Source of the DNA: Desulfuromonas sp.
GTDB lineage: Bacteria > Desulfobacterota > Desulfuromonadia > Desulfuromonadales > SZUA-401
Direction of reading: 5' to 3'
Length of the DNA stretch: 27,208 bases
Assembly: GCA_002869605.1 (NCBI GenBank)
Contig: PKUI01000098.1
Coordinates: forward strand, 1 to 27,208
Shown: piece after piece, positions 1-8,026 of the stretch
Layout of the letters: each line of letters opens with the position of its first letter
Position numbering within the stretch: position 1 is the stretch's first letter
Made by a program: the position numbers and the translations under genes
The notes under the pieces: generated by a model
What the model was told of the DNA's origin: nothing
What the model saw: the letters and a program-made list of their open reading frames with translations, nothing else
The model's database searches: none

Positions 1-273
1 ATGGCGCTCGGCAAGCTCAAGGATCCGGCCGCCGAGCACGCGCTGGTAGCGGGGCTGCAGGATACCGACTGGCGCGTGCGCATGAACGCGGCGATGGCCC
101 TGGGGCCCCTGGGGACGGAGATCGCCGTGCCGAAGCTGCGCATCACCCTCGAGGATGACGAGCGGGTGGTGCGCGAGTGGTCGGCACGTTCGCTGGAGAT
201 GATCACCGGCGAGCGCGTGCTGTACCGCAACCAGGCCGGGGAGATGGTTCCCCCGTACAATGTCTACCACTAG
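1..273 (+). CDS. HEAT-repeat protein, C-terminal part (5' end outside window)
   Basis: The reading frame is open from the first base and ends with TAG at 271-273. The 90 visible residues contain HEAT/PBS-lyase-type helical repeats, with repeated units of the form 'DxxWRVRxNAAxALGxLG' followed by a second unit around 'DDERVVREWSARSLE'. Such repeats usually form a curved scaffold for protein-protein contacts. The methionine at position 1 is probably internal, because HEAT proteins normally carry several more repeats and nothing upstream is visible. The next gene starts only 12 bases after the stop, so this protein is probably co-transcribed with the membrane iron-sulfur protein and the rest of the operon. 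No catalytic role can be assigned. Confidence 0.75.
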   Translation: MALGKLKDPAAEHALVAGLQDTDWRVRMNAAMALGPLGTEIAVPKLRITLEDDERVVREWSARSLEMITGERVLYRNQAGEMVPPYNVYH

Positions 274-285
274 AGGGAGTAAGGA

Positions 286-1758
286 TTGCTGAACCTGTTG
301 CAGATACCGCTGTTGGGTCGGCTGATGCGTTCCCGCTGGAGCTGGCGCCTGCTGCGCTGTGCGCTGCTGGTGCTGTTGCTGGCGATGATCGCCTATGGCT
401 GGCATCATCGTGCGATCCCCGGTGTCGAGCTGCGCGACCCGCTGATGTACACCAGCGCGGCGACCTTCGGCCTGTGGGTGCTGTGGATGATGGGCGTGGT
501 GTTTGTCGCCGCGCTGCTCGGGCGCGGCTGGTGTGTCGCCTGCCCGGTCGGTTGGATCAATGGCCTGGTGTCGCGTTTCGGGCTGCAGCGTCCGCTGCCG
601 ACGTGGCTGCGTGGCTTCGCGCCGGTGACCATTACCCTGCTGATACTGCAGCTGCTCGCCTATCTGCTCGCAATGCACCGTTTTCCCGATATCTCGTCGC
701 GCCTGCTGGCGGCGATGCTGCTGCTGGCGGTGGCTGTCGGTCTGCTGTTTCGTCACCGCGCGTTCTGTTCGTTGTTTTGTCCCGCCGGCGCCGTCTTCGG
801 CCTCTATGCGCGCATCGCCCCGGCACGGCTGCGGGTTGCCGACGCGGCGATCTGCGCCAGCTGTGAACGGGAGAGCTGCGTCGAGGGGGGCGAAGCCTGG
901 CGCCGTTACAGCCTCGGTCGCGGCGTCTTCTACTGGCAGGCGCGCCAGGACGCCTGCCCGGTCGATCTCAAGGCCTCCGATATCGGCTGCGAGCCGGACT
1001 GTACCTTGTGCCTGAACTGCGTGCACAACTGCCCCTACGATAACCTCTACCTCGGGCGCTCGGCGGCTTCCGCTGCGCCACTCGGTTCCTCGGAGACCCT
1101 GTTCTTCGTGGTGCTGATCGGCCTGCTCACCGCTAACTTCAGCAAGGTCTACGTCGACCTGCGCGACGCGCTACTGTGGCTTCCGGACGCCGCGGCACGC
1201 CTGCTCGGCTGGCAGGATGCCGGTTTTTACCTGCTCGCCACGCCGTGGCTGGCGTTGCTGATGCCGCTGCTGCTGATGCTCCCCGGGCTGCTGGTCTGGC
1301 GTCTCAGCGAGACCCGGGTCGAAAGCGTCACAGAAGCGGGTGAAACGCCACCGCAACCGACGACGGTCGATGCTCCCGACACCTGGGCGCGCATCGGCCG
1401 GCTTGCGCTGCCGCTGCTGCCGACACTGCTGTCGGCGCACCTGGTGCTGGCGGTGGTCAAGCTCAACACCAAACTCGGCTACCTGCCGCTGGTGCTGGCC
1501 GACCCGAGCGGGGTACGCAGCTACCTGGCGCTGCACGTGATGCGCACTCTCGATCAGCCATCTGCGCTGCTCGCCATCGACCTGCTCAAGTGGCTGGCGC
1601 TGGCACTGCTGCTGGCCGGAATACTCTGGAGCGTGTTGCTGGCAAGGTCGCAGGCGCGTATCTTCGGACGCGGTTATCTACTCGGCGCACTGACCACGCT
1701 CGCGACCTTTTCCGGACTTTACCTGGCGACGGTGATCACATGGCTGTTTCTGCGCTGA
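286..1758 (+). CDS. NosR/NapH-like membrane 4Fe-4S protein
   Basis: A polytopic membrane protein of 490 residues with hydrophobic segments near residues 22-38, 55-78, 112-130 and 140-155, and more in the C-terminal half. Two CxxxCP-like membrane-edge motifs (C83/C86 and C161/C165, in 'GRGWCVACPVGW' and 'FCSLFCPAG') are typical of the Fer4_5 domain of NapH and NosR. A ferredoxin-like region follows (C190, C193, C198, C224 and C235, C239, C242, C245, C249), enough for two [4Fe-4S] clusters. Family knowledge suggests electron transfer between quinol and a periplasmic or membrane partner. The start is TTG at 286, chosen because a purine-rich RBS (GGGAG...AAGGA) lies just upstream. No NosZ or NapA is present, so the redox partner is unknown. 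The next gene overlaps its 3' end. Confidence 0.85.
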   Translation: MLNLLQIPLLGRLMRSRWSWRLLRCALLVLLLAMIAYGWHHRAIPGVELRDPLMYTSAATFGLWVLWMMGVVFVAALLGRGWCVACPVGWINGLVSRFGLQRPLPTWLRGFAPVTITLLILQLLAYLLAMHRFPDISSRLLAAMLLLAVAVGLLFRHRAFCSLFCPAGAVFGLYARIAPARLRVADAAICASCERESCVEGGEAWRRYSLGRGVFYWQARQDACPVDLKASDIGCEPDCTLCLNCVHNCPYDNLYLGRSAASAAPLGSSETLFFVVLIGLLTANFSKVYVDLRDALLWLPDAAARLLGWQDAGFYLLATPWLALLMPLLLMLPGLLVWRLSETRVESVTEAGETPPQPTTVDAPDTWARIGRLALPLLPTLLSAHLVLAVVKLNTKLGYLPLVLADPSGVRSYLALHVMRTLDQPSALLAIDLLKWLALALLLAGILWSVLLARSQARIFGRGYLLGALTTLATFSGLYLATVITWLFLR

Positions 1759-2222
1759 AAACCGTTTTTTGCCTCGCGTTGATGACGCTGTTGGTGCTGC
1801 CGACGCAGGCCTGCTTCGGCCCCAAGCTCTATCTGGGACTGCCCGCCACGACGCGAGGTGCGGTGCTGGCTGAACTGGCGGCGCTTTACGTCAAGGAGAA
1901 GACCGGGGTCGAGTCGATCCTGGTACCGCTTGAGGATCACGACCCGGTCGCGGAGGTGCTCGCCGGGCGGCTCGACCTGGTCGTTGTCACGGTGGCCGAT
2001 CAGCGTCTTCCCGATCTGCTCGCGGTGGCTGATGTCCCGGCGCTTCTCAGCGGACCACGGCCGCTCGAGGAGTTGCAGTTCACCACCGTTGGTCCGGCGC
2101 TGCACAAGCTGGCAGGGCTGCTCGATGTCACGACCTTCGCCGCGTTGGTTGACGATGTCGAGGCCGGCGAGCCGCCCAAGGCACGGGTGCGGCGCCTGCT
2201 GATGGAACGGGGATGGATTTGA
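1740..2222 (+). CDS. Small exported protein resembling one lobe of an OpuAC-type binding protein
   Basis: The ATG at 1740 overlaps the end of the upstream gene by 19 bases and gives 160 residues with a clear signal peptide (residues 1-24, cleavage probably after the TQA at 22-24, just before C25). The mature start, 'GPKLYLGLPATTRG' then 'ALYVKEKTGVES', resembles the first lobe of OpuAC-like (glycine-betaine-type) periplasmic binding proteins. The remainder is shorter than a normal two-lobe binding protein of about 270-300 residues, so it may be a one-lobe derivative rather than a classical ligand binder. No ABC permease or ATPase lies nearby. The frame is open further upstream, but that part lies inside the preceding gene. 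The family call is from memory of the motif and is only moderately secure. Confidence 0.65.
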   Translation: MAVSALKTVFCLALMTLLVLPTQACFGPKLYLGLPATTRGAVLAELAALYVKEKTGVESILVPLEDHDPVAEVLAGRLDLVVVTVADQRLPDLLAVADVPALLSGPRPLEELQFTTVGPALHKLAGLLDVTTFAALVDDVEAGEPPKARVRRLLMERGWI

Positions 2223-3013
2223 GAGTTTTCGTAACTCAGTGCGCTCTTCTGTTTGCGTTGCTGTTGCTGGCCGCCTGTTCAACTGCGACCCCGGTGACGC
2301 CGCAAGTGCCGCAGGCCCCGCATGAGTTTTCCGGAATCCTGGTCGGTGAGACCCGCTGGCAGGGGGAGGTGATCCTCGCCGATGACGTGATTATCCCGCG
2401 CGGTAGCCGCCTGGTGATCGCCCCCGGGACCCGTATTACGGTGCGCCCGTCACTGAGTACCAAGATCGAGCCGGAGCAGCTCTCCGCGGCCACCGAGCTA
2501 CTGATCCGCGGTCGTTTGGAGGCGCTCGGCAGCGACACTCAGCCGATCGAGTTCGTCATCGAGGGGGGACTCGACGATGACATTGCCTGGGCCGGCATCA
2601 TCGCCGAGCAGGCCGAGTTCGTCTCCTTGGCGCATGTCCGGCTCCCCGCCGCCGAGCAGGGGGTCTGGCTGGTGGCGACCCCGGGGATGATTCACGACTG
2701 CCTGGTCCGTGGCAGCCGCTACGGCATGGTCTTTCAGAAGCCGGCCGAGCTCACGGTGAGCGGTAACCGCATCGAGGCGGGGGAGGCTGGCCTGTTCTGC
2801 TGGCTCGGGGCGAACCCGAAGTTGCTCCATAACCAGGTTGTCGGCCTGGTCGAGGAGGGGCTGTTTATCGACGCCACCAGTCATCCGACGCTGCGCGGCA
2901 ATCGCATCACCGGCAATGGCATCGGCCTGGTGGCTCCGCCGCTGCTTGAAACGTCCGGCAACCGGATCTCCGGTAACCGGGTCGAGCGGATAGAACTCGG
3001 GGGGCAGCTATGA
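2213..3013 (+). CDS. NosD-like right-handed beta-helix lipoprotein
   Basis: The 266-residue product begins with a lipoprotein signal peptide (lipobox LAAC, lipidated Cys22), so it is probably anchored in the cell envelope. After an N-terminal strand region with a 'DVIIPRGSRLVIAPGTRI' segment, the C-terminal half has short repeating turns ('SGNRIEAGEAG', 'LLHNQVVGLVEEG', 'LRGNRITGNGIG', 'SGNRISGNRV'), the pattern of parallel beta-helix proteins such as NosD and pectate-lyase-like carbohydrate binders. The start overlaps the previous stop and the stop overlaps the next ATG, so translation is coupled. NosD takes part in copper-site assembly of nitrous oxide reductase, but no NosZ, NosF or NosY is present and that role should not be assumed. 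Confidence 0.8.
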   Translation: MDLRVFVTQCALLFALLLLAACSTATPVTPQVPQAPHEFSGILVGETRWQGEVILADDVIIPRGSRLVIAPGTRITVRPSLSTKIEPEQLSAATELLIRGRLEALGSDTQPIEFVIEGGLDDDIAWAGIIAEQAEFVSLAHVRLPAAEQGVWLVATPGMIHDCLVRGSRYGMVFQKPAELTVSGNRIEAGEAGLFCWLGANPKLLHNQVVGLVEEGLFIDATSHPTLRGNRITGNGIGLVAPPLLETSGNRISGNRVERIELGGQL

Positions 3014-4101
3014 GGCCGTTGCTGGTTGTCTTGCTGCTACTGTCGAGCGTGGTTGCCGCATCGGCGCAGGAGCTGGTCTACCGTGGTGAGCAGACTCTGT
3101 GGCAGGATACGGTCTGGTCGGGTGAGGTACTGATCGACGGGGTTTTGACCGTCGCTCCGCAGGTCACCCTCGAGATCCGTCCCGGGACCACGGTCCGTTT
3201 CACCCGCTTTGACAGTAACGGTGACGGTATCGGCGAGCACGAGCTGTTCGCCCAGGGCGTGCTATTGGCAAAAGGCACGGCCGCGCAGCCGATCCGCTTC
3301 ACCTCGGCGCAGCCGCAGCCGCGGCCGGGCGACTGGGGGGCGCTCAACCTCATGGCCAGTGAGGACCCTGTGAGTCGTCTCGATCACGTTGAGGTCGAAT
3401 ACGGTTATCGAGGGTTTCACGCGCACTTCTCCGCTGCGCAGCTAGTGAACTCGGACTTTCGCCACAACCTGCGCGGGGTGCAGTTTCAGGAGTCGACTGT
3501 GACACTGGACGGTTGCCGTATCGAGGAGAATCTCAACGGCATCCAGTTCCGCGACTCCAAGGTCACCATCGACGCGACCCGCATCGCCTGTAACTACTGG
3601 GGTTTGCGCTGCGTCTACAGCGAGGTCATGGTGCATGACAGCGAGATCCTCGACAACCTGGTTAACGGGCTGAACCTTCGTGACTCGAAGGTGATGCTCA
3701 ACGGCAATCGGGTTCGCGGCAACCGCCGTGGCATCTACCTGCAGCGCTCCACTGGGGAGGCGGTTGGGAACCGAGTTGAAGCGAACAGTGAGCATGGACT
3801 ATTTCTCGAGGCGTGCAGCGCCGAGGTTCACGACAATGTGGTCCGTTACAACGGTCGGGCCGGGGTCAAGTGGCTCGACTCCCGGGGGTTGCTGCGCAAC
3901 AACGATTTGAGTGAAAATGGTATGTATGCCCTCTACAATGAGGGGACGAGCGATCTCGATGCGCGCTACAACTGGTGGGGGCCGCTCGAGGGGCAGCAGC
4001 TGGCGCAACGGATCTTTGCTGCGCACCAGCGCGCCGGTCTCGGGGCGGTTGACTGGTCCGAGCCGTTGTCGCAGGTGCCGAGACCCGTTGAGGGCGAATA
4101 A
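3010..4101 (+). CDS. NosD-like periplasmic beta-helix protein
   Basis: The second beta-helix protein of the locus, 363 residues. A standard signal peptide (residues 1-19, cleavage after ASA) precedes 'QELVYRGEQTLW'. An N-terminal beta region with 'VTLEIRPGTTVRF' is followed by at least seven roughly 22-23-residue coils (for example 'LDGCRIEENLNGIQFRDSKV', 'LNGNRVRGNRRGIYLQRS', 'VGNRVEANSEHGLFLEA', 'VHDNVVRYNGRAG', 'LRNNDLSENGMYAL'), and it closes with 'YNWWGP', common at the end of NosD/PbH1 domains. The ATG overlaps the stop of the upstream lipoprotein gene by four bases. The paired lipoprotein and soluble beta-helix proteins may form one envelope assembly. The ligand cannot be deduced. Confidence 0.85.
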   Translation: MRPLLVVLLLLSSVVAASAQELVYRGEQTLWQDTVWSGEVLIDGVLTVAPQVTLEIRPGTTVRFTRFDSNGDGIGEHELFAQGVLLAKGTAAQPIRFTSAQPQPRPGDWGALNLMASEDPVSRLDHVEVEYGYRGFHAHFSAAQLVNSDFRHNLRGVQFQESTVTLDGCRIEENLNGIQFRDSKVTIDATRIACNYWGLRCVYSEVMVHDSEILDNLVNGLNLRDSKVMLNGNRVRGNRRGIYLQRSTGEAVGNRVEANSEHGLFLEACSAEVHDNVVRYNGRAGVKWLDSRGLLRNNDLSENGMYALYNEGTSDLDARYNWWGPLEGQQLAQRIFAAHQRAGLGAVDWSEPLSQVPRPVEGE

Positions 4102-4123
4102 ATTGAATGGGGAATGGGATGTT

Positions 4124-5023
4124 ATGAGGATCTGCTTGCGTTTACTTATCGCCGCCTTGCTTGCGACGGCGCTCAACGCCTGTACGCAGGAGCCTGCAGA
4201 CAAGGTGCTGCGTGTCGGATATATGAACTGTAACAGCGAGGAGGAGACTCGCGCGCGTTTTACCCCGCTGACCCGGTATCTCGAGCAGCAGCTCGGTGTG
4301 CGCCTCGAGGCGGTGCCGGTCGACACGCAGGATTTCGAGGAGCGCTACGCCGCGGGCGAGTTCGATATTACCCACACTAACTCGCTGCTCTACCTGGTGT
4401 TGCATGAGGACCACGACCTGGAACTGGTGGCGACGGAAAAGCGCGGCAACTTCGGTCCCCGCACCGCCGGGACGATCATCGTGCGCAAGGATAGCGGCAT
4501 CGAGACCCTCGCCGACCTCAAGTGGAAGAGGATGATCTTCGGGCCGCAACTGGCGCCGAGCGGTTTCCTTGCCCAGTACAGCCTGATGCTCGAAAACGAC
4601 TTCGACCCGGAGAAGGATTTGTCCTACTACGCTTTCCCCTCTGGATCGTTCAAGCATGAGAAGGTGATTTACGGGGTCTACTTCGGTGCCTATGATGCGG
4701 CTGCCGCGCCGGCGCTTGACCTGGAGCTGATGACCCGTGAGGGGAAGGTCGTTGCCGATGATTTCAGGGTGCTTGGGCAGAGCCGTATCTTCCCGTACTG
4801 CACCTTCGGGGTGAGCGAGCGGGTCGATCCGGAGCTGCGCGCGAAGCTGCACAAGGCGCTGGTCGAACTCGATACCGAAGCGACGGTACAGATCGGCAAC
4901 GAAGAGATCGGTGTACTTAAGTCGGCGTGGATTGATGGCTTCGAGACGCTCACCGATGGTGACTACGACACCCTGCGTGAGATGGCACGGCGTGCCAATA
5001 TGCCGCCCTACCAGGAGTTCTGA
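4124..5023 (+). CDS. PhnD-like substrate-binding lipoprotein
   Basis: The start at ATG 4124 gives 299 residues with a lipoprotein signal peptide (lipobox LNAC, Cys20) and a GGGGA RBS about 10 bases upstream. The mature protein matches the PhnD/phosphite-type periplasmic binding fold: 'RVGYMNCNSEEETRARFTPLTRYLEQQLG' at the N-terminus, 'AGEFDITHTNSLLYLVLH', then 'GTIIVRKDSGIETLADLK' and 'FGPQLAPSGFLAQYSLML'. PhnD relatives bind phosphonates or other oxyanions, and some have become sensor or assembly proteins. No phnC or phnE homologue is adjacent, so classical ABC uptake is not supported here. Given the selenium- and sulfur-type neighbours, an oxyanion or chalcogen ligand is possible, but this is inference. 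Confidence 0.85.
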   Translation: MRICLRLLIAALLATALNACTQEPADKVLRVGYMNCNSEEETRARFTPLTRYLEQQLGVRLEAVPVDTQDFEERYAAGEFDITHTNSLLYLVLHEDHDLELVATEKRGNFGPRTAGTIIVRKDSGIETLADLKWKRMIFGPQLAPSGFLAQYSLMLENDFDPEKDLSYYAFPSGSFKHEKVIYGVYFGAYDAAAAPALDLELMTREGKVVADDFRVLGQSRIFPYCTFGVSERVDPELRAKLHKALVELDTEATVQIGNEEIGVLKSAWIDGFETLTDGDYDTLREMARRANMPPYQEF

Positions 5024-5575
5024 TTGGCGATACGCAAGCTCGACAACTTTGACCTGCTGATGCTGGCGACCCTGGTCGGTCTGCTGCTCGGTATCGGCGT
5101 GCTGCTGCTCGGCGGTGATACCTCCCGGGAGCCGGGAACGGCACCTGCGTTCGAGGCGGCACTACAGCAGAAGCTGTTGCGCCAAGCCCGCTTCGAACAT
5201 CTCGAGCAGCTCTACCGTCCGGTGAGCGAGGCGCTGCGGACTCAGCGTTACCCCGAGGCGCTGCTGGCACTTGACGAGATCAGTCGCAGCTACCCCGGTG
5301 AACCGCACGGACTGATGCTTAAAGGGGAGGTGCAGCTGACCATGGGGGCCGTCAATGAGGGGGTGGTGAACGTGGCCAGCGCCGTGCGCCGCGATGCCGA
5401 CTACCTGGAAGAGGAAAGCCCCCTGTCTCGCCGCTCTCTGCTCGAGCAGCTGGTGATGGAAGAGCTGCCGCGCCTGCGCGAACTGTTGCGCGACAATGAC
5501 CCGAGCCCGGTGCAGCTCAGGACCCTGCAAGAACTCCGTTACCTGCAGAGCCGCCTGGCGGGAGGATGTGAATAG
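5024..5575 (+). CDS. Membrane-anchored helical (TPR-like) protein of unknown function
   Basis: A 183-residue product starting at TTG 5024, directly after the previous stop and 7 bases after a CAGGAG RBS. One transmembrane helix (about residues 9-29, rich in Leu and Gly, ending 'LLLGG') anchors a mostly helical soluble domain. The segment 'RYPEALLALDEISRSYPGEPHGLMLKGEVQLTMGAVNEG' looks like one or two tetratricopeptide units, and the C-terminal part is amphipathic helix. With the anchor at the N-terminus, the domain probably faces the periplasm. It is wedged between the PhnD-like and YedE-like genes with no spacing, which suggests a structural role in the same assembly. I recognise no named family. 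Confidence 0.7.
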   Translation: MAIRKLDNFDLLMLATLVGLLLGIGVLLLGGDTSREPGTAPAFEAALQQKLLRQARFEHLEQLYRPVSEALRTQRYPEALLALDEISRSYPGEPHGLMLKGEVQLTMGAVNEGVVNVASAVRRDADYLEEESPLSRRSLLEQLVMEELPRLRELLRDNDPSPVQLRTLQELRYLQSRLAGGCE

Positions 5576-5576
5576 G

Positions 5577-6644
5577 ATGCTGCGTGGTTTCAATCGACAT
5601 ACGTGGCTGATCCTCGGCTCCGGACTCTCCCTCGGGTTGTTCGGTGCGCTGCTCGCAGTCTGGGGCAATCCGGTCAACTCCGGGATCTGCGTGTCGTGCT
5701 TTATCGAGAACAGCGCTGGCGCACTCGGTCTCCATGCGAACCCGCGCATGCAGTATCTGCGCCCCGAGCTGATCGGTTTCGTGCTCGGTGCCTGTGGTAG
5801 CGCCGTGGCTTTTCGCGAGTTCCGTTCGCGTGGCGGCAGCGCTCCGCTGCCGCGGCTGGTGGCCGGCGTGTTCCTGATCGTCGGTTGTGCGGTGTTTATC
5901 GGTTGCCCGATCAAGCTGTTTCTGCGCCTGACCGCCGGCGACCTGACCGCCATCGCCGGGGTCGCCGGGCTGGCCGTCGGGGTCTGGATCGGGGCGCGCG
6001 GGCTGGTCGCCGGGGTTGACCCTGGACCGGCCAAACCGCAGACCGGCGGGAGCGGGCTGCTGATTCCGGGGTTTTTCCTGCTGCTGCTCGTGCTGCTGCT
6101 GGTGCGGCCACTGTTTTTGAACTTCTCGACGCGTGGCAGCGCCGCTGAGTATGCCGCGGTCGGGGTCGCACTGCCGGTCGCACTGCTGCTCGGGGTGCTG
6201 GCCCAGCGCAGCCGCTTTTGCGTCACCGGCAGCCTGCGCGATCTGTATCTGGTCGGTTTTCGCGCGCCGCTGCTGATCGGTATGCTGAGTTTTATCGTCG
6301 GTGCGGTGCTGGTCAATCTCGCCAGTGGCCGCTTCCACCTGGCGCTCTATGGACAGCCCGGTGCGCATACCGATCAGCTATGGAATTTTGTCGGTATGTT
6401 GTTGGTCGGCTGGATCTCGGTGATGCTCGGTGGTTGTCCCTTCCGGCAGTTGATCAAGGCGGGTGAAGGGGATGCCGATGCCGGCCTGGTCGTGATCGGG
6501 ATGTTTGTTGGCGGAGCGATCGTGCAATCGTGGGGGATCGCCGCCGGCGCTGACGGCGTACCGCTGCCAGGGAAGGTGGCGGTGCTGGTCGGTCTGTTGC
6601 TGTGTGTTGCGGCCACCATAGTGTTCCGTCAACGGAGCGCGTAA
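5577..6644 (+). CDS. yedE: YedE-family putative selenium transporter
   Basis: A polytopic membrane protein of 355 residues with the signature of the selenium-associated YedE family: 'GNPVNSGICVSCFIEN' near the N-terminus, 'MQYLRPELIGFVLGA', 'EFRSRGGSAPLPR', 'IGCPIKLFLRL', 'QRSRFCVTGSLRD' and 'GGCPFRQLIKAGEGDADA'. The conserved cysteines in GICVSC, GCP, RFC and GGCPF probably handle sulfur or selenium compounds, as in the related YeeE/YedE (thiosulfate-type) channels. ATG 5577 is chosen over the longer open frame because GGAGG at 5561-5565 is suitably placed and the previous gene ends at 5575. Family knowledge links these proteins to selenium-using gene clusters. Transport of selenium itself is predicted, not shown here. 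Confidence 0.9.
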   Translation: MLRGFNRHTWLILGSGLSLGLFGALLAVWGNPVNSGICVSCFIENSAGALGLHANPRMQYLRPELIGFVLGACGSAVAFREFRSRGGSAPLPRLVAGVFLIVGCAVFIGCPIKLFLRLTAGDLTAIAGVAGLAVGVWIGARGLVAGVDPGPAKPQTGGSGLLIPGFFLLLLVLLLVRPLFLNFSTRGSAAEYAAVGVALPVALLLGVLAQRSRFCVTGSLRDLYLVGFRAPLLIGMLSFIVGAVLVNLASGRFHLALYGQPGAHTDQLWNFVGMLLVGWISVMLGGCPFRQLIKAGEGDADAGLVVIGMFVGGAIVQSWGIAAGADGVPLPGKVAVLVGLLLCVAATIVFRQRSA

Positions 6645-6669
6645 CTCGAAGTACTTTTCAGGAGTTTTT

Positions 6670-6987
6670 GTGGGCATGTTGTTGAGAAATCCCGAGATCA
6701 TCTGGCGGGTCGAAAAACGCCAGGAGAAAGATGTGCTGGCAGCGCTCGATGCCGGCGAATCCGCGGATGACCGTGGCACCGTGACCCTGATTCAGTCAGG
6801 GATGATGCATCAGCTGAACTTTATCGGCGGCACGATCTGGAAGCTATGCGACGGTTCACGTGACCTGGAGGCGGTGGTCGAATCGATGGCGAGCGATTTT
6901 GACGTGGCGCGGGAAGAGCTGCGCGCCGATGTCGACAAGTTTGTGACAGATCTTGTAGCACGGGGGTGGTTACAACGTGACGACTGA
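6670..6987 (+). CDS. PqqD-like peptide chaperone (GeoRSP system)
   Basis: A 105-residue PqqD-family protein. PqqD domains are RiPP recognition elements that bind a precursor peptide and present it to the radical SAM maturase. Recognisable features are 'MMHQLNFIGGTIWKLCDGSRDLEAVVESM' (the PqqD 'LNxxGxxIWxLCDGxRTxxEI' pattern) and a C-terminal helix ending 'VDKFVTDLVARGWLQ'. The N-terminal 'MLLRNPEIIWRVEKR' extension is typical of the Geobacter-type members. The start is GTG 6670, 5 bases after GGAG; ATG 6676 is the alternative. The gene overlaps the radical SAM gene by 11 bases, which implies co-translation with its partner enzyme. Confidence 0.88.
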   Translation: MGMLLRNPEIIWRVEKRQEKDVLAALDAGESADDRGTVTLIQSGMMHQLNFIGGTIWKLCDGSRDLEAVVESMASDFDVAREELRADVDKFVTDLVARGWLQRDD

Positions 6988-7978
6988 GACGATGGAATTT
7001 TCGGCACCGTTGACGGTGAACTGGACACTCTCCTACCGCTGCAACTTTGCCTGTGAACACTGTTACAGCCGCGAGGAAGAGTGCGAAGAGCTGCCACTGG
7101 AGAAGCTGCAGCAGATCGCCGCAATTCTGGCCGAGGCGGGGGTGCTGTTCATCAACTTTGGTGGTGGTGAGCCGCTTATCTATCCTCAACTGTTCGAGCT
7201 GAGCCGTTACGCCGCCGACCTGGGGCTGAACGTGTCGATGAACACCAACGGCTGGCACCTCGACGGTGAGTGCGCGCGGCAGCTGCAGGCGGCCGGTTTC
7301 AGCAGCGTCGGGGTCAGCCTCGATGCTCACCACGCAGCGGCGCACGATGATTTTCGTAACTGCCCCGGCTCCTTCGAGCGGGCGGTGGCGGCTCTCGATC
7401 ACCTGCAGGCAGTCGGGCTGCGCAGCACCATGAGCACGGTGATCTCGCGCCTCAACTACCGGCACCTCGAGGAGATCCTCGACGTTGCCCGGGCGCACGG
7501 CGTGGGCCAGGTCTACCTGCACAACTTCAAGTGCAGCGGGCGTGGTTTCAAGAATCGTGAGGAGCTCGACCTGAGCGCCGAGGAGTGGCGGGCGTTCTAT
7601 GTCGAGGCACTGGAGCTCAAGGAACGCACCGAGGATCTTAAGATCTCCTTCGATGACCCGGTGATCGCGTCGTTGCCGGGCTACAACGAGAGCGGACTGG
7701 TCAAGGGGAGCACCTGCGGCAAGCTGTCGTTGCACCTGCGCCCCAACGGCGACATCACCCCGTGCGGGTTTATCCCGGTGACCGTCGGCAACATCCTGAA
7801 CGAGGACTTTGCCGAGCTGTGGCATAATTCCCCGGTGCTCAAGGCGATGCGCCACAAGGAGGCGCAAGGCAAATGTCAGTCGTGCGGCGCCTTCGGTGAC
7901 TGCCTCGGTGGGTGTACGGCGCGGGCGTTTGCCACTACAGGGGATTTTAATCAGCCGGATCCGCATTGCTGGAAATAG
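6977..7978 (+). CDS. Radical SAM/SPASM peptide maturase (GeoRSP system)
   Basis: A 333-residue radical SAM enzyme. The CxxxCxxC AdoMet-cluster motif is C22-C26-C29 in 'LSYRCNFACEHCYS', followed by the GGGEP glycine motif ('FINFGGGEPLIYPQL') and 'SMNTNGW'. A complete C-terminal SPASM domain follows: 'STCGKLSLHLRPNGDITPCGFIPVTVGN', then 'CQSCGAFGDCLGGCTARA' and a final cysteine in 'PHCW', enough ligands for auxiliary [4Fe-4S] clusters. Such enzymes usually modify Cys, Ser, Thr or other side chains of a ribosomal peptide. The start is GTG 6977 inside the pqqD-like gene; ATG 6992 is possible. Its likely substrate is the 18-residue peptide encoded at 8465-8521. The chemistry performed is unknown. 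Confidence 0.92.
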   Translation: MTTETMEFSAPLTVNWTLSYRCNFACEHCYSREEECEELPLEKLQQIAAILAEAGVLFINFGGGEPLIYPQLFELSRYAADLGLNVSMNTNGWHLDGECARQLQAAGFSSVGVSLDAHHAAAHDDFRNCPGSFERAVAALDHLQAVGLRSTMSTVISRLNYRHLEEILDVARAHGVGQVYLHNFKCSGRGFKNREELDLSAEEWRAFYVEALELKERTEDLKISFDDPVIASLPGYNESGLVKGSTCGKLSLHLRPNGDITPCGFIPVTVGNILNEDFAELWHNSPVLKAMRHKEAQGKCQSCGAFGDCLGGCTARAFATTGDFNQPDPHCWK

Positions 7979-8026
7979 GCTAGAGGTGATGTAATCAGCC
8001 TGTGGAACTGACTGGCCGAGTAACAC

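Noticed and set aside
2213..4101. Interpretation of the locus as a nitrous oxide reductase (nos) operon
   Set aside because: NosR/NapH-like and NosD-like proteins are present, but NosZ, NosF, NosY and NosL are not. The beta-helix and ferredoxin folds are widely reused.
4124..5023. Interpretation as a phosphonate or phosphite ABC transporter
   Set aside because: Only the binding lipoprotein is present; no ATPase or permease gene is nearby.
6977..7978. Assignment of the maturase as PqqE
   Set aside because: No pqqA, pqqB or pqqC is present, and the nearby peptide lacks the Glu and Tyr pattern of PqqA. Only the PqqD-radical SAM pairing is shared.
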